Below are positions 22,501 through 34,814 of a stretch of 64,000 nt of DNA, one piece after another. The DNA comes from Malurus cyaneus samueli. Lineage: Eukaryota; Chordata; Aves; Passeriformes; Maluridae. The stretch covers positions 12,439,647 through 12,503,646 of the forward strand of contig CM019227.1 of the NCBI GenBank assembly GCA_009741485.1. The letters run 5' to 3'. The first letter of the stretch is position 1. The number at the start of each line of letters is the position of its first letter. A program made the translations under genes and the position numbers. Below the pieces are notes generated by a model, which saw nothing but the letters and a program-made list of their open reading frames with translations, made no database searches and had not been told where the DNA came from.

Positions 22501-22817
22501 ACTCCAGCATGCATTTTGATCTGGAATAGTCAACTCTGGCCTTAAACACAGTATCTTTCTGTACCAGCTCCATGCCTATCTCCTTTCCAGATTATCCAGT
22601 TAATAAACAGAAAGTTCCAAGAAGTACCCAAACCCAGAGGTAACTCCTCCTGCCAGGAAGTAAAGAGGGAGCCACAGCTGCAATTTCCCGATAACTTCCC
22701 TCTCGCAAACATCTCGAGGGGGGAAGGGGGGTGTGAGTCCAAACATGACTCCAATTAGGCAGCTTAATCCTCTGGATGTTCGTGTAAAGCAGGACCCAGC
22801 CATGCCTGCAGTGTGAA
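19537..22817. other. Gene-free AT-rich stretch after miR-365
   Basis: Possible 3' part of the host RNA, then noncoding DNA. A less AT-rich patch lies at 20110-20460. No exon, transposon or RNA gene was recognised. Confidence 0.5.
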
Positions 22818-23007
22818 GGCAGTGCCCTAAAGGCCACCTTTGCCAGGCTGTCCCATAACCAGCAGCACTGGGGCTGTGCCTGGCAGTGCCCTAAAGGCCA
22901 CCTTTGCCAGGNTAACCAGCAGCACTGGGGCTGTGCCTGGCAGTGCCCTAAAGGCCACCTTTGCCAGGCTGTCCCATAACCAGCAGCACTGGGGCTGTGC
23001 CTGGCAG
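22818..23007 (+). repeat. 64-bp tandem repeat (three units) with an N
   Basis: Units start at 22818, 22882 and 22939 with GGCAGTGCCCTAAAGGCCAC and are nearly identical throughout; each ends in GCACTGGGGCTGTGCCT. The second unit is 57 bp because an N at 22912 stands in place of 8 bases (CTGTCCCA in the other units). The array is CpG-free and GC-rich in AT-rich surroundings. The near identity of the units means a recent expansion, and the N marks an unresolved base or a closed assembly gap, so the true copy number is unknown. Open frames across it are incidental. Confidence 0.93.
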
Positions 23008-25488
23008 CCCCTGGCACACTGAGGGACCTGGGGGACACCATTCCTTCCTGCAGGGCCATGCTGTGCCTCTGTCCTTTGTGCTGCAGCTGTGACTGCTCAA
23101 CAAGCACAGCACACTGCACTTTTATTATTGCTGTTTTATGGTTTTACTGACTTTTTCTTAGACGTCATCCACAAGATAGCAAGAGATGGTGAAGCTGCAA
23201 CTTAACTTTCATCTCACCCAACTCCCTAAGAGAATTTCCTTTGTCACTGTTAATAATGGAATTGAAAAACTGCCTGCAACTCTGCTTGGCAAACAAAAAA
23301 AGTCAAGCTTTAACCACACTGTTTTAACTGATTTCACTAGGAAGTAATACAAGCAGAGCAGTACCTTTGAACAGTAAATCTGCAGAGTATATTACAATTC
23401 CTGTAACAGCAAGTTTATCTCATTGCACAAACAATTTTAATACTTCTAATGAAGCATTGGCATTATTACCTATTCCAAGGACATATTCTCTCTATCTTTT
23501 TACAGAGAACAGAAAAAATGTATTTTCCTATTCTACCTAGAGAACACTTAAAAATGAGTCAGTATTTTGTGCCAATGCACCAGACTATGGCATTGTTACA
23601 GCAGAAACATGGAGTTTGAAACATATTTGGGAGACAGGGATTTTGGTTCTGTTCTATGATTCTGCATCTCCCGTCCTGATGTGTGTGTTTAACACTCAGG
23701 TGTTAAAAGGTTGGAAAGAACAAATAATAAATTCAAAGTGCTGTACCTTATTGTTGAATATTTTTTAGGCTGCAAATAATTATTGCCAATCTTTATCATC
23801 AGGAATACAGAAAAATTTGGGCAGAGAAAAGACATGGGAACAAAAAATAGAAGAGTAAAGCAAAGTCTCTAGATTGCAGGCCACTTGCCAGCTGCTTCTT
23901 ACATCAACTTTCAGTTCGCTGCTTGCTTTGAGTGTAGCAAAAAGATAAACATTTTCTTGTTGCAAGTTAACAAACACTGCAATGCGTGACAAGTTGATAA
24001 GCGGTATCGAGAGTTGTATCAGGAGTTTATTAGTTCATTTGAGCAAGATAGAAACGTGGTAGAAAGTTCTGATGAGCTGCTGAAAAATGAAAAAAACTGG
24101 TCAATGCCAAAAACTGTTCTGATGAAAAAGGGGTTTCTATTTTTAGTGATTGGAGCTAAAGACATTTAGCTAAAGACATGTCTATTGCTATAGACAATTT
24201 TTCTTTCTGTTTGTAGCAAATTCCTCAATGTATCCGCCTCCTTTGTACAACTTAGACCCCTGCTCTGTGGCACTGTATTTTCAGGGGGTACACACAGCAG
24301 TCAAAATCCATACTCATAAGGAACTCTGTTAAAGTCATGGCACAACAGGCAGAATTTGATTTAGTGACTTACTTCTGCTCACTGTCTTTTCACATTAACT
24401 GTAAATACTGAGATCTTGTTTCCATGTTTTTGTCTGTTGCCGTTATTGAAAATTAAATACGGTGTATTTAAGTACCCCTTGATTTAGCACTTGTCTAATT
24501 AAATTCTTGCCTGATTATTTTTCTGTTGTAGGCCTAAATGCCTTACAACAAATTGATAGTGTTTGACTCTTGATATTGTCACCAGATCTGTATTTTAACT
24601 AAGATCTGCCAAAGTAAATAGTAAAAATCCTTCCATACATCCCAAATGTCACTTTTAGTTTCCTTTTTTGTAAGGGTCTGCAGCATAATATAAACAAGTT
24701 GAAACAGAGATAAGGCAGGGATGTAAGATCAGGGTTTACAGACACAACCTGGATGTGGGTATGTTAACCACAGATGATAACATTAAGGAAAAAGGTCTTC
24801 CTAGTTTGCAGGAAGCAACTTATAACCTACACTGTAATGACTTTTTTCATAATTTATTTTATTGAACAATTATTTTAGAAAGTTTTTGATTTTATTTTTC
24901 TTACAAAAGTAGCCATACTATTCTATAGTCCCTTTCCCCCCCTAAGACAGGCTTTAAGGCACCATTAACATTTGTGGTATGCCAATTTTTATGGCTCTAG
25001 AGAAATAACAATAACACATTTAAGAGAAAGTTCTGACATTTTGTCTGGCAAATATTGTTACACTCTGTCAAAAGCATAAGAAGAACTTATTTTAATATCC
25101 TGTCTCACAATATGGGGTAAAAGGGGCAAAAAAATAGGATAAGATCAAATGTAGACTTTAGCAAGTTGCTATCAGTGACCAGTCAGGTAATATTTTCAGT
25201 TATTTGCAAGACTTCAATGATTCCCAGATGCCTGAAGTAGGGCAAGGATAAGGAGTAGAACTTCTGGATTTGATGGTTGCTTGGCACTGTGGAATGTAGA
25301 TACCTTTGCCCATTGTATAAGAATTGTGTCCTTTGCCTTGGCTTCCCACTGAGCTCACAACTGAATACTCTGACAGTTTCAGGACTTCCTTCCTCCTTTA
25401 TTGAGGGCACAGTCACGGGAGATGCATGTGCAGGATGTTTATGGAAAAGAATTAAAAACTTTTACAGCAACTGAATGCTCATGGGAGA

Positions 25489-25510
25489 GTGTCACATATG
25501 TGTGACACTA
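25489..25510. repeat. Short perfect inverted repeat
   Basis: The 9-base arm AGTGTCACA (25489-25497) and its exact complement TGTGACACT (25502-25510) are separated by TATG. This could form a small hairpin or serve as a two-fold symmetric protein site. Chance is a reasonable explanation in 64 kb. Confidence 0.6.
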
Positions 25511-28500
25511 TATGTGGATATTTGGTGAAAGTAAACACACTCCTGTCTGTTTTGAAGGAGAAAGAGAAAGGGCTTTTTTTCCTCTTTATTCTCAGACACT
25601 GAATCATATTCTGCTGTGAGACAGAAATTGTTTCTATGCAGATGCTTGGCTTCCTTGAAAATATAAACAGTTTTCTTGGTAGCATATTTATTCACTCACC
25701 ATATTAATATTAGTCAACAAGGGGTTATTATTTTTTAAATTGACCTACCCTGAGGCGAATAGCACGGAAGTATTGCTATTGGCATGCCAGATATTTTCAA
25801 TTAATTAAGTGAATAAGTTCAATAATTTAAGAAATTATTTTTCAATCAGTTATTTATTAAATTCACATATTTAATTGCTTATTCTGGCTTCTTTTGATTC
25901 TCCAAACTAGAATACTAAACCTTAGACAACAGACCAGACGGTGAGATGCACATAAATTCAGGTGTAGGATATGGCCTTCACAAAACAGGACACAAAAATT
26001 AGGGGTCTCTTGTTCCAGGAAACAGTTCCACTATTAATCTACTGGTGCTAAGAGCAGCTCTAAAAGATTCAGAACGTGAGCAGTTTGATAAGATGGACTG
26101 TAAGGCATACATTTCAATTTAAGTCCTTTGTGAAGCCAAAAGATTCTTGCAATGCAATGTAATTCCCCCAAAGTGTCTGGTATTTAACAGCAGCAGACTT
26201 TTGGATTGTGATCATCAGTAGATATGCGTTTTGTCATAGTCGGTGTTGCAATAATCAGTAACACATCTTATGAAACTACAGTACCTTGACTGTGACATGA
26301 AGAAAGCAGGATACTAATGGATCAGCATTCCACTGGCTTTTAGCTGTGGATCAAGGGAATTTATGTGGGCCTGGATCATAAATAGGAACCTGTGAGAATG
26401 CAGGAACAAGGAGAAATGTCCCAGATGAACTGACTGGCTCCCTATAGGAGCATCACACTGCTTAAAGAATCAACTGTCTTTCAACTTCACACCAACAACG
26501 TGGCAGAGGGTATTTCTTTAATTAATCAATCACATTAAGAAGAACAGAAAACAGAAAGATAGCATTTGTCTTCTGAGGCTGAAGAATATTTTGCTTATTT
26601 TGTTCTGTAAGGAGCCAATAAGACCAAGATAAAATGGAAGAGAATATTGTTTGATAACATTTGTCTTATATCAGATCTGACAGATTTAATGTTCAGGGTA
26701 GAATAAAGCTCACATATCATAAAAGATCATTGCTCTACCACTTTAGACTCATTTGCCTGCCTAAAGCAGATTTTTAAAACTTTTAAAATCAGGTTCTATT
26801 AGGTTAGGTTGGGTCTCACACATCATTGCAAAAGTAACCTACAAAGACACTACAAGGGCCCCCTCATTTAAAACAGGAGGCAGCAGTACTTTTTTTTTTT
26901 TTTGGATGCATATTGGGAGCAGGCTCTGATTCTGAAACTCCCTATTTCAGAATGTGTTGTAGGGAATTCTGTTTATTTGGAGGTGGAGAAACTGTTATGA
27001 AGTAATGGTGCACCAGGAGTACTGCCCTGAAATTCATCCCACCAAGCTCTGTTTATCTCTGCTCAGAGTGCACCTAGTCTGCTCTTGCATCATGTGTTCC
27101 AGTACTGATTGGAACTACATAGAGTTCCTTCTGAATTTTAAAAACAATACAGTACGAATTAAGAATCCTCAGAGATTTTCATCTGCAGAGACATAAATCT
27201 AGCAAGGCAAAAAGCCTTTGGTGCAAGGGTGCTATTTAGTTGTAGCCTTACTCCTCTCATACAAACCAAAATACAATTTGATCCTCTGCATTTAAAATGG
27301 AACTTTTCCATATTGGAATTGTTTTAATAACAGAAGAGATGTGTTAGTTAGGCATTGATAGCCACGTATTATGTTCCTGAGCAAGAATCCAGTCTTTATT
27401 ACTGCAGCAAAAGAGCTCCAAGACACAAGAACGTGGTAGCAAAAGAGAGGGATCTTCCCAAATCTGTGCAACCAAAATACTATCAGAATTATTCTCTAAG
27501 TATGTGCTGCTTCAGTATGTGGTTTTTAATCATTAAAAAGTGCAGTCTTTTGTAACTTGAAGATAAGGACTTTAATGAGAAGTTTTGTGAATGTATTACT
27601 TTCCTGTTAAAATACTTGGAACACTTTGTTAATCCTAGTAAAGCAGCAAATGGAATGTAAAGATGAATGGAATTGAAAGAATATAGTCCTCCTCTATGGA
27701 AAAAAAATACTACAGAGCTGATTGGTAAGTTCTTTACAAAAAAGTAGAAATTGAGTAGAGTATTAGAAAGAATTCCTACAGATCATGACTATTTTAGTTC
27801 TCAGTGAAATAATTTTTTTTAAAGTAATAAATATTTATTCTAAAAATTTTGATAATATGGGAAGCACTTTATCTGTAATATAATAAATGAAATATCTATT
27901 TCTACTTAATTTGTAGATGTACAGCCATATTGATTGTTCTTAGCCAAGGTCTAAATGTAAGTGATTAAAATAATGAACAAACATTTCAGAATTCAGATAA
28001 TGTACATGATTCTTCCTCACTGCAACAAATGATCATTTAAGGATCAAGACCTAACCAGTACCTTTTCAGATATATATAGCTATATATACACGCTTATGTT
28101 TTGCTTTAGTAGGGGCAAAGGAAATAACCCTTTTCTATAAAATCCACATTTTAATGGTTGTAGGGTGACTTAACAGCTTAACCCCCCTAAAGATGGTGTC
28201 TGGTTTTGTAGGTAAATCCAGATTCAGAGTAGAATCTTTCAAAACTCAGCAAATTCCTCTTTGAGTCCTACCTATCTTAGATGCTTATCATGTGAGAGGA
28301 TTAATAACTCTTTGACAGTACCCATTACTCTTCACTGATAAACACTCTTCTTGTTCATCATGGTCCCTAGTTCTTAGACACACAAAGAAGGAGGGATTAA
28401 TTATCCTAAAGTCACTACGTTCCTTAGAGGATTAAAAAATGAAGAGTCAGCACATTATTTTTCTTACATGCAACATCAGAAGAAATCCTGAAGAAAAGGA

Positions 28501-31500
28501 CTATTCGAATATTGTCTTATTGTGGCTGCCTATTCTGCTTATGACACCACTTTATAAACTGCACAAAACTATTCCTGCAACCTACAGAATCTCTAAATGC
28601 AACATAAAATTGAGCATGAATATAGAAAACACCATGCATTTATCGTGCAGAATTAATTTCCACCTATAAACACATTCTAAATTGTACTAGACAAGGCTAA
28701 TATCACATAGAAAATAAAGCAACTAGACATTTAACTCACAAGAAGTAACATGATCAAAGATAAAGTCTAAATGACAAAAACATTAGTAATTGTCTACATA
28801 AAATTACTGGCAGTAAGATTTTTAGGTCATTATTATCATATTGATAAAACTTTCTACAGTATAGGAGTGTACACTAAACACTGTGTTTTAAAAAACCCTG
28901 TGGTATAAATTATAATGAAACTATTGAATTCCTTTAATTAGAGGAGCCCTACTGAAAATCAGCAGCAACAGATGTCTCTATTACCTGACATCTCTACAAG
29001 GCTTTGGAATCAGAAACTGCACAACCGTAAGTTTAGCATACCTTCAAATAGATTTCTAAGAGACCATTTTGTTTCAAATGGAATATAGCAAAGTGTTCTT
29101 TTGACAGAACGTTTTATTCTGAGTCCCCACTTCTATATTTCACCCTAAAATCACTCTTATAAATTATGACTGTCACATAGAATGGTGTGAATTAAAAACC
29201 AAATCTCAATCTGTGAAAAGAGTCTTGATTTGAATAGGCTGTTTTGCTTTTAAATCAACTGGAAACCTGACCAAATTCCCTTTAACACATTCAGTGTGCC
29301 TGAGCTGATTTTGGTTTCGTTTCAACACAGCAAATAGTACTGGTGACAGGTAATAACATGAAACTCAAGAGATTTTGGCCATGATTCATGTGGAATTCAT
29401 GGAGAATCAGTAAGTCTGAAGTATGTGAAACAGTACCAAAGTGAAGGAATTATCCATGCTAACCTTTTCAAGCCAAATTATTTCCCAAAGTGGAAAGTTT
29501 TTGCTATATTCATAAAACAAAAATCCCATTTTGTACAACTGTGCTGCACAAGGAAGGTTCCTTCTTATTAAATTCAGAGTGATTAAACATTGGAGACTGT
29601 AAATGCTGGTTGATAAAAGTGGCTGGTGCCTGTCCCAGAGGAGGTTCTCTGTGGAACACAGACTCTGTTAGCTGGATTAACAGGCTGAATAAATAAGGAT
29701 GATGACCTTCTAGATATTACTACTGGCAATTTCTTTGTACTCATTCTCCTGGAATACTCCTGTTGGTTTAGGAGGAGAGGACACAACAAATTAACTATAA
29801 ATCCTATCCTTAATTCCGCATTTAAACAGGCTCCTTTGCTGCAGCGGGAGTTGCCACTGTAATGAGAATTTTTGTGTGTGAGGGTGAAGTGTCCCACAGC
29901 TGTGAATCTGTTCATCCCTTCACACCAAACACTGTCTGGGCTGGGGCTGTGACCTCAGGAAAGAAGGACACTGGCTGACTTTGTTATAAAAAAGCATGTT
30001 GCATCATAACTAGAAAATTATTTTTACATTATTCCAGTAGCTGGACCAAATAAAGAGCTGTTGTGACGTTATCCCAGAGACACATCTCATTAACTTTCTT
30101 TGAGCTGCAGAACACTATTTAATGAGTAGCATAATCCAGAAATCATCTAGGAAAACTATATTTTGTTCTTAAAGCTTACGTTCAGAAGTATTGCTTGTGT
30201 GTATTATTTCACACTTCACCAACAAATAATTGATTCCATGTTTTAATCATACAACTACACATTTTCACTTAATGTTTACACTCTTCATACACACCCATTA
30301 TTAATGTAACTCTTTATCTGTAGCATAAGGTGTATCCCTAAAGCAACTGCTTGACTATAGTGAATAATGTAAAAAGCACATTTTCTGTGCAGCCACTTTA
30401 AACAATGATCTACATGAATCGCTAGTGGTTAGTGACAGAGAGAAACTTGGTTATAGTTTGCTATAAGATCTTTTAGCTCTTGGATTGAAGTTTTCTGGCA
30501 AAATCTTCACTAGCTTGAATTAAAAGTGATAACTACTTATTCACCCAAACAGAGTACACATATACAATTCCATCTGAATTCCTCAAGTCTTTACCAGTGT
30601 GGACAAATTGCAACAGAAAATGTTTTAAGGATTTACTGGAAAAGGCAAACTGTTGTTAGCCTAAGAATCTGTACTAAAATCCAACAGTTTAGTGAAAATA
30701 CACAGGAGAAGCCTTTGTGGTGCTCCCTGCACTCAATTTGACTGCAGCCAATACTATTAATCCTGTAATGTCATAAATACTGTAGCAAAGACATGCTAAT
30801 AAAAAAGGCAGCACTGACACCATTTATCATGTGTAGGAGTATATAAATACTGCAGAAATCTCTCTCACTTTTACAAGAAAATCAACTTTACAACAATTTT
30901 CTGAGAGATTTTATGTAATTTCACTGCAAAGAATATATATATTCTGAAAATAAAAGTCTTTTTAAATAACCACATAACTTTAGTTATTGTTCCGTCTATG
31001 CCAGCTTTTAGTGAAAGACCTATGGATGTGTTATTAATGTTTCTGCTATCTTTCTTGTCTGTGGGAAGGTTTGATTTAGTAATGAAGTTTGCTCCATCTG
31101 AAAAAATGCATTTCAGCCTTATATGCCAGAGCTTTGTAATCCTGGATTGGTTCAATATCTAAAAATGGCCTAGAGCTGGGAAAAACAGGTATCTCCTAAT
31201 TAAGACACAGTACAGTGAGATTGTTCAAATTAACTACGTTAACAAAAATGTCCAACTTACTTACATTATAAACAGCTATTCTCTGATACAAGCTTGCTGC
31301 AGAGCACTCTGTGGGGATCCCCATTCTGTTTGTGGAATTTAAGGGCACTGGTGGAATTTCTGGAGTCCATACACCACATTCCTAAAATGTTGATAAAGAC
31401 TGAGTTTCAGTTACTTACATGAAAATGTTAAAGGTTGTCAAAATAAATACTGCAAGTTAAAACTCAGCAAAATGCAGCAATGTTTTTACAATAATTTCTG

Positions 31501-34500
31501 TTTGCCAGGTATTTGTAAAATTGAGTTGTTCAGGCCATTTCCTGTTATGAAGAAATAATTAATAATTTTGAGTTATAGATAGTGGCAATACTCATAAAGA
31601 AGCAGACAATAAGTACAGAGGTGGGTTTGGCTTCAAAATCTAAATCCTAAACCTGTATAACTTTGTAGAAGTAGTTTTTATTTATGATAATATATGTATT
31701 ATTCTCTGTGCAAACTGTGCTTTTGCAAGAAGCTCTGTAACCTTCTTTGAACATAATTCAATGATGGAAGTCCACAGCGGAACCAGACTGCCTGGATGCA
31801 ATGCCATGTAGAACTGAGGAATTTTTATTCTTTTTACTCAACAGAAAATACATAGAAGTATATTCTGCTATTGTTTTACAATGCTTATGGGAAAATTAGA
31901 ATATATAAATTTTGTTATAATCCTTGTTTTGCTTATTTGCTTCTTATGGGTAAAATATTCTATTCTGTTATTTAAAGCTATGTTGAAAACAGAGGTAATT
32001 CGTGTCCATACAAGTGTCAGGATTATGTATATTTTGTATATTTAGATATTCACAGTGAGTATAACTTTGGAATGTGAATAAAACCCTTTTCCCAATACAA
32101 ACTGTATAGATTTTTGAAAAGCTATATAATCTTCACAAATGATCTAGGGCCCACTTTTCTCTGGGGCAGAAGCCTTCTCATATAGACACTGATCATAGGA
32201 ATAAATGCTAATAAATAAGACATCTCTAGGTAATAGTAGTGAAGATATCATTTATAGTAATGATGGAATTTACTGTGTGTACTGCTGTGAATTATACTTT
32301 CTCATAGTATTTTTTTTATTTCAACCACAACTCAACAGGATGGCAAAGGAAGGTGTGGATAAACATAAATGAGAAAGGTGTGACTAAGCACCGGAGGGGA
32401 AATGATGGGAAATTTTTCCTACAAATCATCTCTTTGAATGAAGCTTTAAATGTATTTACCCCACAGAACTCAAACCAACCCCCCAGTGTTGTTAGAGTGG
32501 CCTGTCTGTGTATGCCCCTTACAGCATCTTTCCTTAGAACTACTTTGCAGACTGCGCAGAAAGGTTTGCTGTCACCCCACCTCTGCAGTTCCCACAAAAG
32601 CTACCACTGAAACTTCCCTCAGTGCCTGCCAGAAACTTCTACACAGGGAAGGCTGAGGAATTTGTCAGCATGGTTTTTAAAGAAGCCAACAGGATCACCA
32701 GTTCTATACAGTGATTACATTTTTGCCTCCTGATACTGATCCATTCTTTAAAGGAAATGAAAGCAATATGTGTTTTACTTCTCCCATGCATGTGAATGCA
32801 GATTCCTGTTCAAAAGTGATGATGGTTACAGCTTTTGTACTTTCATTTTCCCCTCCAATTTGTCAAGTGAGATAGAGCACTAAAAAAAGAAGAAGAGAAA
32901 AGAATAGAGGTGGCAAAGCATCTAAATATAACCAAGACTGTTTATGTCAATGAGCTCTGCAAAAGACTAAAATGTTTATGTGACTGTCTCAGGGGGTTGG
33001 TTTGCATTGCTCCCTTATGCCGGGCATCCCTTATCATTCATATTTCAAAGGCCTTTTTTTCCTAGGCTCTAAACATACAAATCAAAAGCTAAATTATTAA
33101 CTCAGTTGTGAAAATTGAAGTATTGAAGCCAACTCTGTCAAGTCAATATTTACTATTAGAAATAGGATTAGATTTCATCTCATCCCTCCAAATCTTGCAT
33201 CCAGTACTGCCCACTTACCACTGTGACACATGTTTATGTGTTTGGGTTTAAATGCTTAGGACCTAGGGTAGAGCAATCAGGCAAATGACTAAAAATTTCT
33301 TACAGACAACTCAGACATTGAACATAAAACCCCCTCACATTTCATGTTACAATTCTCATCACTACCATTTCTCAGGAATGTTCTGATTCATCCCTGTGGA
33401 ACACTTTGTGTGCTGGAGTTAAACTTTACATTCTATCATGGTACCAGCAATGTGCCAAAACAGCGATTTCCTTACACCACGCGTGTTGCTCACTCTCAAA
33501 CCAAATGTGTCCTGTCTGCTTCCATCCCTGCTCTCTGTCACAATTATTATTTTTCATAAGATAAGAAAATCCCATTTTTACCACTGGAGAGCCAGGCTGC
33601 TTAGGTCACAAGATTCTCTTGGCTTAATTCTTGCGTATGAATCATGAACTTTCCCTAATAAGTACCGGCATTCTTCAGATGATCAAGCTAGCTTACGAAG
33701 GCTTCCAGAGCTTTCCACATTAATTATCACCATGTTTAAAGGATCTAAAGCAGCAGCTAATTAAGAATTATTAAGACTATAAGTTGTTTATTCTTACTTT
33801 TCCTTTCTGTGGTCTATTCTTCACCCTTATGCCGGTTGATATTGTAAATGGCAATAATACAACTCACTTGAAAGGAAACATATGAAAAAGATTATGGAAA
33901 ATATAAAACAAACTGAAAATGAGCTGTGTGAAAAATTGGAAGCAAATTTGCTTGCTTTATACACTAGAATGGGTCAAAAGTAAGCTATAAATGGCCACAA
34001 TTTCAGTTCAGAAAAAAGCTTTTTTCTCACATTTGTTATCAACAAATTTTAAGATAACCAGATTAATAATAAGCCTCTACTCTGCAAATAAATGACTTAC
34101 AACTTCTGCAAAAGAATCACATACACTATTGAGAAGTCATCATAAATGCCATGTGATTAAGTAGAAATAAATAGGATAATTTTAAAAGAAAAAAGAAATT
34201 GTTTCTCAACACTTGAAAGTGGAAAACAGAATATTCACTCTAGATTCAGAGTGCAGAAAATAGCTGAAATAAGTCTGGACTCTTCTAAGTACTTTCAGTC
34301 TAGAAACATGATGCTCCCAGGCACCTCAGGAAAAAAATTATATTCTTGCACCAAATTTAGATACTAAATCTAGTAAAAGTAGAACAATTAAAAACCTATT
34401 AAGTTTAGCTACCAAAAAAAATTTCTTTAATCTTTTACCAAGATGAGCATATCCAAATAAAGATTTGGTAAATTCCTCAAACATTATTTTAAGTGGGGCA

Positions 34501-34727
34501 CAGCATGATAGGAAAAAAGTGCATTTTATATCTGAAAAAAAAATTTACTTAACTGGCAATTAATTAAAAATGTGTATATGGGGATCAATTATATATGTAT
34601 GAATAACAGGACACAAACAAGTCATAGCCAAAAATCATTTGGGAACTTCTGTGAACACAACAAATATTTTTACAATAGCAGTGATTAAGCCTGCAAATAA
34701 AAGGAGAAAGCCCTGAAAGGAAATCAG

Positions 34728-34814
34728 AAGTGAGTCAAAATCATTAGTGGTTACTCTCATATTTATCATCCAAAGTGAGTCAAAATCACCAGGCATTACT
34801 CTTTTATTTATCAT
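34728..34814. repeat. 45-bp tandem duplication (two copies)
   Basis: Two 42-bp copies, 34728-34769 and 34773-34814, share AAGTGAGTCAAAATCA and end in ATTTATCAT, with about eight differences between them in the middle. This is an old local duplication in AT-rich DNA. Confidence 0.85.

Noticed and set aside
22592..23119. 175-residue minus-strand frame with repeated Trp/Gln/Leu-rich units
   Set aside because: It is the translation of the 64-bp minisatellite and its flanks, contains the N, and has no protein family character.
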